Origin: Scytonema sp. UIC 10036
GTDB taxonomy: Bacteria; Cyanobacteriota; Cyanobacteriia; Cyanobacteriales; Nostocaceae
NCBI RefSeq assembly: GCF_009725235.1
Contig: NZ_WJFC01000031.1
Span: forward strand, 25,563-89,562
Length of the DNA: 64,000 nucleotides
Reading direction: 5' to 3'
Part shown: positions 55,395 to 64,000 of the stretch, in pieces
How positions within the stretch are numbered: position 1 is the first letter of the stretch
How the letters are laid out: each line of letters opens with the position of its first letter
Position numbers and translations under genes: made by a program
Notes under the pieces: model-generated
Told to the model about the DNA's origin: nothing
Database searches by the model: none
What the model saw: the letters and a program-made list of their open reading frames with translations, nothing else

Positions 55395-56744
55395 ATGGAT
55401 AAAATGACAAGCGAACTGCTACAACAAGTAAGGGTTATTGACCCAGTGTCTGGGATTGACTGCATTACTGATGTGCTCATTAAAGATGGCTTAATTGGGT
55501 TTGTTGCCGATAACATTTCTGATTTGCCAAATGATACCCACATCAAAAATTGTCAGGGGTTAGTTCTGGGACCGGGATTGGTGGATTTATACAGTCATTC
55601 TGGGGAACCTGGGTTTGAAGAACGGGAAAGTCTCCTTTCTCTCATGCAAGCTGCCTCTGCCGGTGGTTTTACAAGAATAAATGTATTACCCGATACATCT
55701 CCAGCCGTTGATGACCCCTCTGTTGTGGCACAGTTGTTGCAAAAAAGCAGAATGTTAGAGGGACAAGGGGGACAAGAGAGACAAGGAGGACAAGGAGGAC
55801 AAGGAGGACAAGGAGAAATTCCTACCTCTGTCTCCCTTCCTCTTGTTAATGTCTGGGGTGCAATGACTGAGAAAGTTGCTGGTAAGCAAATGACGGAATT
55901 GGCAGATTTAGCAGCCGCAGGGGTAGTTGGTTTTACAGATGGTCAACCTTGGGAAAATTTTGCCTTGGTGCGACGAGTGTTGGAATATCTCCAACCTTTA
56001 GGAAAACCAGTAGCGTTTTACTGCTGCAATCCTGAGTTGAAGGGCAATGGAGTAGTACGGGAAGGTTTAGATGCTCTCAGATTGGGGTTGCCTTTTATAC
56101 CTGTAAGTGCAGAAACATCCGCCATTGCTGCTTTATTGGAATTAGCTTCTCCCATAGGCATACCAATACACATTATGCGTGTTTCTACTGCTCGTAGCGT
56201 TGAACTTATTGCTGCAGCAAAAGCTAGTGGCGTGCCTGTGACTGCCAGTACAACTTGGATGCATCTTTTATTGGATACAAAAGCAGTTAAAAGTTACGAT
56301 CCGAGTCTGCGATTGGAACCACCTTTAGGAAATTCTAAAGATTTATCGGCGTTACGGCAAGCAGTAAAAACAGGTGTGGTAGATGCGATCGCGATTGACC
56401 ATTCGCCCTACACTTATGAAGAAAAAACTGTTGCCTTTGCTGAAGCCCCGCCCGGTGCAATTGGCTTTGAATTGGCATTCCCTTTTTTATGGCAATCTCT
56501 GGTGGAAAGTGGGGAATGGACGGCTGTAGAATTGTGGAGGGCTTTAAGTACCCGTCCTGCAGAGTGCTTGCAACAAAAACCCAGTGCGATCGCACCAGGG
56601 GAACAAGCAGAAATGATTTTATTCGATCCCCAAGAAAGCTGGAAAGTTGAAAAGAAAAACCTATACACGCTGTCAACTAATACACCATGGCTGGGTCAAC
56701 AAATCCAAGGTCGCGTTGTCAGAACAGCGACCGGTAAACAGTGA
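55395..56744 (+). CDS. Dihydroorotase homologue with lost metal ligands
   Basis: 449 residues with the amidohydrolase fold of type I dihydroorotase (GLVLGPGLVDLYSHSGEPGF, GGFTRINVLPDTSPA, PIHIMRVSTARSVEL, AIDHSPYTYEEK). The metal-binding and substrate residues are changed: the HxH of DxHxHxRxP is YSH with Gly for Arg, the histidine region of HAED reads YCCNPEL, and the HxxHxST motif is HIMRVST. Only the Asp in IDHSPY is kept. It should be inactive as a dihydroorotase and may, like PyrC' of Pseudomonas, act as a structural partner of aspartate transcarbamoylase. A GQGGQ repeat (about residues 121-139) comes from GGACAA units in the DNA. It follows the phosphatase gene after 89 bases. Confidence 0.85.
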   Translation: MDKMTSELLQQVRVIDPVSGIDCITDVLIKDGLIGFVADNISDLPNDTHIKNCQGLVLGPGLVDLYSHSGEPGFEERESLLSLMQAASAGGFTRINVLPDTSPAVDDPSVVAQLLQKSRMLEGQGGQERQGGQGGQGGQGEIPTSVSLPLVNVWGAMTEKVAGKQMTELADLAAAGVVGFTDGQPWENFALVRRVLEYLQPLGKPVAFYCCNPELKGNGVVREGLDALRLGLPFIPVSAETSAIAALLELASPIGIPIHIMRVSTARSVELIAAAKASGVPVTASTTWMHLLLDTKAVKSYDPSLRLEPPLGNSKDLSALRQAVKTGVVDAIAIDHSPYTYEEKTVAFAEAPPGAIGFELAFPFLWQSLVESGEWTAVELWRALSTRPAECLQQKPSAIAPGEQAEMILFDPQESWKVEKKNLYTLSTNTPWLGQQIQGRVVRTATGKQ

Positions 56745-56869
56745 CCAGGTGTCGGTTAAGTATTATCCCTTACTCGCTTGTACAAAATTTTTTTAGAAAT
56801 TAACAATACTAGAGTAATAAAATGTTAGAATATTCCATGCAATGGAGGATATCCTAAATTCTCGCTAGG

Positions 56870-57233
56870 ACACGCCCCTTTCAAAAATCCACAAACTAAA
56901 ATTCTGGAGCTATCTTAGCTTCAACTACTCCGCCGCATAGCGTATGGGGGTTGCTAAGACCACAATTAGCAAGTTAACTGTTGAATAGCTCACTTGGGAG
57001 GATTTGTCCACTAATACCCTTAAGGGTTCGCCAGTCCCTTACGAATGTTACCTTTCTTTAGGGCTGGTCTCACCAAGTTCTGAGATCGATACAGTTTATT
57101 ACGTTCGGATACTTCCCTAGTCCGAACCTCTATAGGATCTGGTGGTTAGATCGTCGGGTAAAGCCGAGACACGCTGTATTGATTGAGCTAAGGGACTAAA
57201 ACAAATTTTGGGTTATACCAATATCAACAACAT
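56870..57233 (+). ncRNA. HEARO / omega RNA of the IsrB element
   Basis: The 480-bp spacer before the IsrB gene is not coding but is dense in hairpins: GTTCGGA..TCCGAAC (57103-57127), CCCTTAAGGG (57018-57027), CCAGTCCCTTA..TTAGGGCTGG (57031-57066) and a GC-rich stretch around 56925-56960. HEARO RNAs lie immediately 5' of IscB/IsrB genes on the same strand and end near the start codon, as here. Boundaries are approximate; covariance-model comparison would fix them. Confidence 0.68.
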
Positions 57234-58427
57234 ATGTCAAATATGCGAGTTCCAGTTGTAGATCCAGGTAATAAACCATTGATGCCTACGACTTGCGCGA
57301 GAGCAAGAAAGTGGATGGAACAAGGTAAAGCAGTACCAAAATGGTCGGATTTAGATATTTTTTATGTTCAATTAGTAAAACCCCCATCAGGTTATGATAC
57401 TCAACCGATTAATATAGGTATCGATCCAGGAAAGAGATACTCTGGAGTTGCAGTTCAATCAAAAAAGTATACACTCTTAATGCTACATCTTGTCCTTATA
57501 GGGTTTATCCCTAAATAAGGTTCAGTAATGCCTGGAGTTAACAGCAAGATGGAGTACCGTAAATTATTAAGAAGGGGACGCAGAGGAAGAAGAATTAATC
57601 GCAAAGTTCCGTTCAAACTCCGCAATCACAGACAACAACGATTTGATAACCGCCGTCAATCTAAACTGGCTCCCAGTATCCGCTCAAATCGGCAATTAGA
57701 GTTGAGAGTCGTAGCTGAGTTATGCAAAATATTTCCTATTTCAACTATCATTTATGAACGAGTTAAGGCAGATGTAGACCGCACTAGTGAAAGAAAGAGT
57801 GCTAAATCGGGAAAAGGGTTTTCTGCTGTCATGGTTGGTCAAAAATGGATGTTAGAGCAACTTCTACAATTTGCACCTACGATCGCTAAACTTGGTTGGC
57901 AAAAAGATGGAAATGGAACATCTCAAATTCGCCAATACTTAAAATTATTGAAAGACAAGAAAAATAAAGGAACGCAATCACCTCAAACTCATGCGGTAGA
58001 CGCTATAGCTTTAGCTTCAACTTCCTTTGTGCAATACAAACCTTTTCATACCGCTAATAGTCATGGTTATCTTTGGTATGGTGAAGTGTCAATCACTTCC
58101 TCAATATTCAAAGTGATTTCTCGACCAAGAATTACTCGAAGACGCTTGCACGATACAGTTTCAGCAAAGGGTGGGATTAGAGAGCGTTATGGTGGTTCAA
58201 CAACACCATTTGGAATTCGTAAAGGAGATTTAGTTGCATATGCACAGCAGTTAGGTTATTGTTCTGGCTATACAGATAACAAACTTTCTATTTCAGACGC
58301 TAATTGGAAACGTTTGGGTCAAAGAGCAGTTAGCAAATGTTGTTTAGTTGCTCGATCTACGGGGTTGGTAGTTTCAGGGACATTGAGTCCCACTCAACCA
58401 CCCCTCCTATCCCAAACTACTCTATAG
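57234..58427 (+). pseudogene. isrB: IsrB RNA-guided nickase-like gene with an in-frame stop
   Basis: One reading frame of 398 codons interrupted by a TAA at 57516. N-terminal part: PLMP domain (VPVVDPGNKPLMPTTCARAR) and RuvC-I (INIGIDPGKRYSGVAVQS). After the stop, the same frame continues with the Arg-rich bridge (LLRRGRRGRRINRKVPFKL), RuvC-II (IIYERVKADVD), RuvC-III (THAVDAIALAST) and the C-terminal guide/target-binding domain. Only about 75 residues lie between RuvC-II and III and no HNH motif is present, so this is IsrB rather than IscB. The stop lies in an extra ~11 codons (about 57489-57527) not expected in the family. An ATG at 57528 could restart, but without RuvC-I. Confidence 0.8.
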
Positions 58428-58590
58428 CTAAGGTCTCAAAAGAGTTCTACAGAGGGACGGGGTATTTTGATGAAGCTTACTTCCTTTAAAGCTTGTTACC
58501 TTCGACAATAGCTTTCATGTCTGTTTTCGCAACAGGAGACAGGCTAATGGGAGTAGCTTCGAGGTTAACCTAGAGGGCAATTGCTATTAT

Positions 58591-59103
58591 TTAGCAGAAT
58601 ACAGTATTGACTTTGCTTAGCTCGAACCAAGTGCGATCGCCGACAATACCATCTACAGGCAATCCAGTACGAGTTTGTAAGGACTTTACTGCAGTTTCTG
58701 TCTTAGTACCAAAGTCACCATCAATTGCACCGTTGTAGTCACCAGCGAGTGCTAGTCTTTCCTGCGCTCGCTTAACTACTTCGCCCTTGCTACCTTTTTT
58801 CAGAACTGGCATATCAACTGGCGCACCTTTGAAAAGTGCTTGCCAAGTCTTATCGCCAACAACTCCATCTTGTTTCAGAAAAACCTTGCTTTGAAAGAGA
58901 ATGACTGCATTTTTTGTCTTAGCACCAAATACGCCGTCAATAACTTCTTCACCAGGAAATACACAAGCACCATCAGGACCAAGGAATACAAAAGCACCGT
59001 ATTGTAATAACAGCTTTTGTAGTTCTTTTACAGCTTCACCTTTAGAACCTTCTTGAAGAACAGGCTTATTAAGTTGAGCAGAAGCGGTGACTTGATTAAC
59101 CAT
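58591..59103 (-). CDS. Peptidoglycan-binding protein with two PG_binding_1 domains
   Basis: About 170 residues from ATG 59103, with AAGGAA nine bases upstream; a longer open frame exists upstream but lacks a better start. Two PG_binding_1 (YkuD/Slt-type) domains are seen: LQEGSKGEAVKELQKLLLQY to VVGDKTWQALF, and LKKGSKGEVVKRAQERLALA to IVGDRTWFELS. There is no signal peptide and no catalytic domain, so it is a stand-alone binding protein. It stands alone between the IsrB element and a carotenoid-type oxidoreductase. Confidence 0.85.
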   Translation of the reverse strand: MVNQVTASAQLNKPVLQEGSKGEAVKELQKLLLQYGAFVFLGPDGACVFPGEEVIDGVFGAKTKNAVILFQSKVFLKQDGVVGDKTWQALFKGAPVDMPVLKKGSKGEVVKRAQERLALAGDYNGAIDGDFGTKTETAVKSLQTRTGLPVDGIVGDRTWFELSKVNTVFC

Positions 59104-59259
59104 AATTTTTATTCCTTTATTTGTTTCTATCCTTAGAATCACCGATCGATTCACCGATTTCGGAAATTCAATTTTGAATAAAGTCTTAAGAGCATACACC
59201 TAGGGTGAGCATTGCTAGCCTTGTGAAGGTGGAGCAAAACTTCAGGAAATTAATAGCTC

Positions 59260-59350
59260 TTTCTGCCTTACCTCTGCGGACTCTGCGTCTCGGCGGTTAA
59301 AAAATAACTTTTGAACCGCAGAGGCGCTGAGATCGCAGAGAGTGAAGATG
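59260..59350. repeat. Inverted spacer repeat
   Basis: CTCTGCG..CTCTGCGTCTCGGCGGTT on one side and AACCGCAGAGGCGCTGAG with GCAGAGAG on the other form an imperfect long hairpin. It is a dispersed cyanobacterial repeat, between two minus-strand genes. Confidence 0.6.
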
Positions 59351-59380
59351 AGGAATTGCCGCTTACGGAAGTGGGAATTG

Positions 59381-60907
59381 CTATAAAACTTTCAATAACT
59401 CCTTTGTTTGACGTGGTTGAATCAGTGTATTCGCGCATAGAATACCAGAAGCTGCTACAGCTGGCACACCAATTCCAGGCATAGTGCTATCACCCACACG
59501 ATACAAACCCTGTATGGGTGTTTGTGGTCCTGGAAACATTCCCTTACCCGCCTCAATGGCAGGACCGTAAGTTCCGCAATACCTTCGCAAATAATAAGCA
59601 TGAGTTAAAGGTGTACCGATAAGTTCTAACACTACACGTTCCCTAATATCTGGGATAATTCGCTCTAACGCTCGATATAAACTTTGTGCTTTTGAGTGCT
59701 TCTTCTGTTCGTAACCATCATTCCGTTCCCACCCAGTAAAAGGTTCCAAAGTATAGGCATGAACTACATGATGACCTTCTGGGGCTAAAGTTGCGTCCCA
59801 CACACTCGGAATAGATATCATACAAGTATTTCCCGGTACTGTAATATCTTTATCGCCATCATGAACAACGACATGATGCCCTGTTAAATTTTCTAAATTC
59901 TCAGCACGAATGCCTAAATGCAAGTGCATAAAACTATCAACAACAGGAGTACCTAAAGCCGTTTTGCAGAAAGATGGAGGCAAATCTTCAGGTTGCAGCA
60001 AGTGAGAGTACGTATCCCAAAGACTCGCATTAGAAATAACCACAGGTGCTGTTAGAGTTTGACCGTTTTTCAGGCGCACACCAGTAACCCCACGTAGAGA
60101 CGCGCCATGACCCTTTTCTACAAGAATTTGCTCAACGTGATGACCCAGTAATAATTCACCGCCCCAACGTTCCAGTCCCCGAACCAAAGCCTTGACAATT
60201 GCGCCACTTCCACCAACTGGATACTCTACACTAGTACGGGAACGTTCACCCAACATAAAAGCTACCTCAGGGGCAATAGTGCCATGTGCCTTCAAACCAG
60301 ATAACAGAAAACATTCCAAATCGATCAGCTGCCTTACCCAGGTGTCTTTTACTGTTGCATCCATCACACTCCCTACAGAAGATTGCACAAGCAGCAAGTT
60401 AGGTAACATTTTCAACAAAGATGGTAAGTACTGCCCAACCAACACGGGTACTAACTGCCAATCAGCCCTCAAAGCCAAAGAAGGAATATCCTTCATCGCC
60501 TCATACAGAGGTAACAAGCGGTCTGCAAATCGCTTCCACTCCCTAGCGCCTTTGGGTGTCGTTTTAGCGATTTCTTGACAATAACGTTCCGCATTGCTGT
60601 AAACCGGGAAAGAAATATTTGGCAAGTGATAATGACCAAGGGGGTCATAAGCTACAGTTTGTAAAGATTCGCCCAAAGCGTCTAAAACCTGTTTGACAGG
60701 ATTTAAACTCTTGGCACCAGTCAGACCACAATAGAATGAAGGGCCAGAATCAAATTCAAACCCCCGTCGTTTAAAGCTATGTGCAGCGCCTCCCGGAACT
60801 GTATGGCTTTCACAGACAACAACTCGCTTACCATAACGAGCAAGTAATGCAGCAGCAGTTAACCCGCCAATACCACTTCCAATGACTATGACATCAAGAT
60901 TTTCCAT
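59381..60907 (-). CDS. CrtISO-like FAD-dependent carotenoid isomerase/desaturase family protein
   Basis: 508 residues. N-terminal dinucleotide fold VIVIGSGIGGLTAAALLARY with CESHTVPGGAAHSFKRRGFE, a middle segment SVEYPVGGSGAIVKALVRGL, and the C-terminal FAD signature GLYRVGDSTMPGIGVPAVAA. This pattern is that of prolycopene isomerase CrtH/CrtISO and its paralogues, enzymes that isomerise poly-cis carotenoids at the thylakoid or plasma membrane. Nostocales have more than one such gene, so whether this is CrtH itself or a paralogue is open. It is divergent from the MlaF gene; tandem repeats fill the space between them. Confidence 0.85.
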   Translation of the reverse strand: MENLDVIVIGSGIGGLTAAALLARYGKRVVVCESHTVPGGAAHSFKRRGFEFDSGPSFYCGLTGAKSLNPVKQVLDALGESLQTVAYDPLGHYHLPNISFPVYSNAERYCQEIAKTTPKGAREWKRFADRLLPLYEAMKDIPSLALRADWQLVPVLVGQYLPSLLKMLPNLLLVQSSVGSVMDATVKDTWVRQLIDLECFLLSGLKAHGTIAPEVAFMLGERSRTSVEYPVGGSGAIVKALVRGLERWGGELLLGHHVEQILVEKGHGASLRGVTGVRLKNGQTLTAPVVISNASLWDTYSHLLQPEDLPPSFCKTALGTPVVDSFMHLHLGIRAENLENLTGHHVVVHDGDKDITVPGNTCMISIPSVWDATLAPEGHHVVHAYTLEPFTGWERNDGYEQKKHSKAQSLYRALERIIPDIRERVVLELIGTPLTHAYYLRRYCGTYGPAIEAGKGMFPGPQTPIQGLYRVGDSTMPGIGVPAVAASGILCANTLIQPRQTKELLKVL

Positions 60908-60909
60908 TT

Positions 60910-61025
60910 TTGTTAGTAGTTAGTAGTTAGTAGTTAGTAGTTTATCTCCCACTAACCATGTACGGGCGTGCCAACCTTACGCCCCTACTAACCACTAACC
61001 ACCAACTACCAACCACTAACCACTA
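60910..61025. repeat. TTAGTAG / CTAACCA tandem repeats between crtISO-like and mlaF-like genes
   Basis: GTTAGTAGTTAGTAG units at the left and ACTAACCACTAACCA units at the right form an inverted arrangement that fills the divergent promoter region. The start codons of both genes adjoin these repeats, and neither has a visible ribosome binding site. Confidence 0.75.
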
Positions 61026-61029
61026 ACCA

Positions 61030-61812
61030 ATGACCAAACCATTGATTGAACTAAAAGGCATTTCTAAGTCTTTTGGTAGCAATAAAGTATTAGATAATGT
61101 AGATTTGACGATTGGCTTCGGAGATGCGCTAGGAATTATCGGTCCCAGCGGTACTGGTAAATCAACAATTCTACGAGTTATTGCTGGTTTACTTTCTCCT
61201 GATGAAGGAGAGATTTACATAAAAGGAGAACGACGAGAAGGTTTGATTGAAGATGGTACAGATCCAGTTGGTATTGGTATGGTATTTCAACAGGCGGCAT
61301 TGTTTGATTCTTTGACTGTTGAGGAGAATGTAGGTTTTTTACTTTATCAACACTCAAAATTGCCTCGTCAACGGGTTCGAGAACTGGTTAATGAAAAATT
61401 AGAAATGGTTGGGTTGGGGGGAATAGGCGATCGCTTTCCAGCCGAACTTTCTGGTGGTATGCGAAAACGGGTTAGTTTTGCTCGTGCTATCATGTCTAAT
61501 CCCGATAACCCCAAAGATACTTCTGAGGTTTTGTTATACGATGAACCAACAGCCGGACTAGATCCTATTGCTTCTACAGTGATAGAAGATTTAATCCGGC
61601 ATTTGCAATCAACACAAGGAGTTTGTGGCAGTTACGCCATTGTAACTCATCAAGAGAGCACTATTCGTCGTACAGCCGATCGCTTGGTGTTTCTTTATCA
61701 AGGTAAAGTGCAATGGCAAGGTACAGTGAGTGAATTGGATAAAACAGACCATCCTTTGATTAGACAATTTATGAGCGGGAGTATAACTGGACCCATTCAA
61801 GTTATCGGTTAG
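61030..61812 (+). CDS. MlaF-type ABC transporter ATP-binding protein
   Basis: 260 residues with all ABC ATPase motifs: Walker A GPSGTGKST, Q-loop VFQQAALFDSLTVEENV, signature LSGGMRKRVSFARA, Walker B VLLYDEPTAGLDP and H-loop VTHQES. The LFDSLTVEENV form is typical of the MlaF/Ttg2A/TGD3 group that drives lipid transport between membranes. The next gene on the strand encodes the matching MCE-domain protein. The permease (MlaE/TGD1) gene is not in the window. Confidence 0.9.
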   Translation: MTKPLIELKGISKSFGSNKVLDNVDLTIGFGDALGIIGPSGTGKSTILRVIAGLLSPDEGEIYIKGERREGLIEDGTDPVGIGMVFQQAALFDSLTVEENVGFLLYQHSKLPRQRVRELVNEKLEMVGLGGIGDRFPAELSGGMRKRVSFARAIMSNPDNPKDTSEVLLYDEPTAGLDPIASTVIEDLIRHLQSTQGVCGSYAIVTHQESTIRRTADRLVFLYQGKVQWQGTVSELDKTDHPLIRQFMSGSITGPIQVIG

Positions 61813-61900
61813 AACGATTTTGGATTTTAGATTTTGGATTTTAGATTTTAGATTTTAGATTTTAGATTAAATCCAAAATCCAAAATCCAAAATCTAAAAT
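61813..61900. repeat. ATTTTGGATTTTAGATT repeat with inverted copy
   Basis: Several tandem GATTTTGGATTTTA units are followed by the complementary AATCCAAAATCCAAAATC series, forming a long hairpin in the spacer between the two lipid transport genes. The direct strand of this repeat also appears near 12655-12685. Confidence 0.75.
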
Positions 61901-61919
61901 TATAGAGAGGAGAATTGAT

Positions 61920-63515
61920 ATGCGATCGCGAACATTTCGAGAAGGTTCTGTCGGACTATTACTTTTACTAGGAGTGGGTGTATTCGGTTTAATTATCATA
62001 TGGTTAAATAGAGTGAATGCAGGGCGCAATTCCTACAAAGCCATTGTTGAATTTGCTAATGCTGGAGGAATGCAAAAAGGTGCAGTTGTCAGGTATCGTG
62101 GTGTTAAAATAGGGAGAATCTCCGATATTAGACCCGGTCCAAATAATGTTGAAGTGGAAATCGAAATTGGCGATTCCAACCTCATTATTCCCAGCGATGT
62201 GAAAGTTGAAGCCAATCAATCAGGGTTAATTAGTGAAAGTGTTGTTGATATTACACCAAAAATGCAACTGCTACCCTCTGGGGATTTCGCTAAACCTTTG
62301 GACAAAAATTGTAACCCCCAAGTTATTGTTTGTAATGGTTCTCGGTTAAAAGGTCAAATTGGCATCAGTCTTGACGAACTGATTCGCACAACAACAGATT
62401 TAGCTACCCTATACACCAATCCACAATTTTATAAAAATGTTAATAAAGCTGTGGAAAACACTGCAGTGGCAGCAGAAAGTGTTGCTCAATTAAGCCGTAA
62501 CCTTAATGTTGTAAGCAAAAGCTTACAACAACAAATTAATGGTATTTCTGAAACAAATAGTACAATTCAACAAGCAACAACTCAGCTGACGTCATCTACT
62601 ACTAAAACTTTAGATCAACTTAGTACATCCACGACCCAAACCTTAAACCAAATTAGTAAAACTGCAGGGCAGTTTAGTGGTACGGCAGGGCAATTTGGTG
62701 AGACTGCTAGGGAAATCCGTTTGACAGCAAATCAAGCTAATAAACTGATTAATAATCTTGATACCGTGCTTGTCGATAACCGTTCTTCACTAGTTGCCGC
62801 ATTAAATAATATTACTGAAACTAGTAAAGCATTGCGTCAAACAGTAAGCAGCTTATCACCGACTGTCAATCGCGTTACCCAAGGACAATTACTGCAAAAT
62901 TTAGAAACTTTATCGGCAAACGCCGCACAAGCTTCTGCTAACTTGCGCGATGTTACCAACACTCTCAACAATTCCAACAATTTATTAGTACTGCAACAAA
63001 CTCTCGATTCTGCACGGGTAACGTTTGAGAATACCCAGAAAATAACATCTGATTTGGACGAATTGACAGGAGACCCAGCTTTTCGGCAAAATCTCAGACA
63101 ACTGGTTAATGGTTTAAGTAGCTTGGTGTCTTCCACACAGGAAATACAGCAGGACATACGTGTTGCGACGACTTTAGATTCAATCAAAGCTGTCGTTCAC
63201 AATTCCAAAACTGCAACTCCCCCCACAACTACGAAGCTACCACGGATGACCTTTAACATTCCATTAGATAGCGATCGCAGTCCCGTTAAAACTGCTCTAC
63301 CAACATCAATTACCTTTAGTACTGATACTCCAAGCACAACTCAGCAGCAAATTGTCATTGATGATGTCGTACCCACAGTGATTAAAAGTTTTGATAAACA
63401 ACCGCCGCAACCACCTCAACAACCTAAATCAGTGACAAATTCTATCAATTCCCCGTCATCCCAAGAAAATCTTTTAAAACAACTCAGACAGCATCGTGAG
63501 GCGAGGGGAGAGTAG
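61920..63515 (+). CDS. MCE-domain (MlaD/TGD2-type) lipid-transport protein
   Basis: 531 residues; ATG preceded by GAGAGGAG. One N-terminal membrane anchor (VGLLLLLGVGVFGLIIIWL, residues 10-28) is followed by an MCE domain (SYKAIVEFANAGGMQKGAVV, VRYRGVKIGRI, about 38-120). The long remainder (about 160-440) is helical and rich in Ser, Thr, Gln and Asn with coiled-coil character (TTKTLDQLSTSTTQTLNQIS). The end is Pro/Gln rich. In chloroplast TGD2 and bacterial MlaD the MCE domain forms hexamers that handle phospholipids. It works with the ATPase upstream, after 107 bases of repeat. Confidence 0.9.
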   Translation: MRSRTFREGSVGLLLLLGVGVFGLIIIWLNRVNAGRNSYKAIVEFANAGGMQKGAVVRYRGVKIGRISDIRPGPNNVEVEIEIGDSNLIIPSDVKVEANQSGLISESVVDITPKMQLLPSGDFAKPLDKNCNPQVIVCNGSRLKGQIGISLDELIRTTTDLATLYTNPQFYKNVNKAVENTAVAAESVAQLSRNLNVVSKSLQQQINGISETNSTIQQATTQLTSSTTKTLDQLSTSTTQTLNQISKTAGQFSGTAGQFGETAREIRLTANQANKLINNLDTVLVDNRSSLVAALNNITETSKALRQTVSSLSPTVNRVTQGQLLQNLETLSANAAQASANLRDVTNTLNNSNNLLVLQQTLDSARVTFENTQKITSDLDELTGDPAFRQNLRQLVNGLSSLVSSTQEIQQDIRVATTLDSIKAVVHNSKTATPPTTTKLPRMTFNIPLDSDRSPVKTALPTSITFSTDTPSTTQQQIVIDDVVPTVIKSFDKQPPQPPQQPKSVTNSINSPSSQENLLKQLRQHREARGE

Positions 63516-63618
63516 GGGTTAGGGGTTAGGGGTTAGGGTTAGAAGTAAATAAATCCCTACTCCCTAGCCCTTACTCCCTACTCCCTACTCCCTAATCCCT
63601 ACTCCCTACTCCCTAGCC
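63516..63618. repeat. GGGGTTA / CTACTCC tandem repeats
   Basis: GGGGTTAG units are followed by a run of CCCTACTCCCTA-type units, again an inverted arrangement, between convergent genes. It may double as a transcript end. Confidence 0.75.
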
Positions 63619-63619
63619 C

Positions 63620-63910
63620 CTAGTTCCAATCTTCTTCTTCCCGTTTGCCACGACTCTTGTAGATACCTCCCTGGCTGTGAATCTGTCGAGTTTTCTCAAA
63701 CAATTGTTCTTCAGTAAGGTCCCATTGCTGTATGATCTTGTTTAGATCCCTTTGAATGTCTCTTGCACCGGGAAAACCTTGATAGCGAATTCGCAATCTA
63801 GCTAATTCTGCTAAATTATAATCAGTAGCATCTTGATTTAGTAAAGTATCGATGATGGGGCGATCGCGATTGTAAAGAGGGTGCTGTTGGTCTTTATTTC
63901 CCGCACTCAT
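63620..63910 (-). CDS. DUF3288 family protein
   Basis: 96 residues. KDQQHPLYNRDRPIIDTLL, DYNLAELARLRIRYQGFPGA and WDLTEEQLFEKTRQIH match the cyanobacteria-specific DUF3288 family as I remember it; length is normal. It is cytoplasmic and its function is unknown. The ATG at 63910 has no strong ribosome binding site and follows closely on tandem repeats. Confidence 0.85.
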   Translation of the reverse strand: MSAGNKDQQHPLYNRDRPIIDTLLNQDATDYNLAELARLRIRYQGFPGARDIQRDLNKIIQQWDLTEEQLFEKTRQIHSQGGIYKSRGKREEEDWN

Positions 63911-63920
63911 AAAATTTAGA

Positions 63921-64000
63921 AATGTTAGTGGTTAGTAGTTAGTAGTTACTTGTTTAAAAATTACCACTAACTACTAACCACTAACCACTAACCCCTAACC
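63921..64000. repeat. TTAGTGG/TTAGTAG and ACTAACC tandem repeats at the right edge
   Basis: Short TTAGTAG units are followed by ACTAACCACTAACC units running off the window, the same inverted tandem pattern as at 60910-61025. Confidence 0.7.

Noticed and set aside
57528..58427. Independent gene starting at the ATG 57528
   Set aside because: It lacks PLMP and RuvC-I, and lies in the same frame as the preceding segment, so it is the rest of one IsrB gene.
1..64000. tRNA and rRNA genes
   Set aside because: No T-loop GTTCGAATC-type sequence in a cloverleaf context and no rRNA-like stretch was found by eye; a covariance search would be decisive.

Overview
The window reads as chromosomal DNA of a filamentous, probably heterocyst-forming (Nostocales-type) cyanobacterium. 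The HIP1 octamer GCGATCGC recurs in genes and spacers. Spacers carry the short tandem and GGAGGCGGAGCCTC-type palindromic repeats usual in these genomes, and there are cyanobacterial marker families (DUF3769/LptD-like, DUF3288, CrtISO-like, IsrB/HEARO, tandem histidine phosphatase). The species cannot be told from sequence alone. No rRNA, tRNA or CRISPR array was seen.

Layout. 1-14.8 kb is mostly housekeeping: the 5' part of an LptD-like outer-membrane gene (runs off the left edge), an ArsR regulator with a palindromic operator ahead of a MATE efflux pump, a lysine 2,3-aminomutase/ATP-grasp ligase pair, dxs, an SLH-domain protein, a histidine kinase remnant split by a MITE-like insertion, rpiA, a small membrane protein, an aldo/keto reductase and a Tat-exported Mn-type superoxide dismutase.

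15.3-35.7 kb (all minus strand) is a polymorphic-toxin island. A very large secreted protein (cadherin/Ig-like, VWA and SdrD-B-like modules, then RHS/YD repeats and a variable tip) is now split by two frameshifts near 29.8 kb. Behind it, in transcription order, come a small ACP-like putative immunity gene, a partial copy of a PpiC + CNBD/C39-ABC export operon, an orphan PD-(D/E)XK-like toxin tip with a putative immunity gene, a 5'-truncated RHS gene with a different tip, a second ACP-like putative immunity gene, and a second decayed copy of the export operon that ends in the last codons of an HlyD protein. The duplications, remnants and swapped tips point to recombination-driven diversification of the tip.

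36.1-41.7 kb is a three-level nest of mobile elements: an internally deleted IS701-type element (TIRs, TTAA target duplication) carries a group II intron whose reverse transcriptase is itself split by a second group II intron with an intact reverse transcriptase/maturase. 41.7-52.1 kb holds an uncharacterised gene behind a 1,300-residue leucine-rich-repeat-variant protein, an IS607-type element (broken resolvase, intact TnpB-related protein), a HicBA-like module and a C5-cytosine methyltransferase overlapping a RecB/MGME1-like nuclease gene that also has a truncated second copy.

52.2-64 kb returns to chromosomal genes: a fasciclin-domain protein, a small exported protein, a double histidine phosphatase, a dihydroorotase homologue that has lost its metal-binding histidines, an IsrB element with its HEARO/omega RNA and an in-frame stop, a peptidoglycan-binding protein, a CrtISO-like oxidoreductase, MlaF/MlaD-type lipid transport components and a DUF3288 protein.
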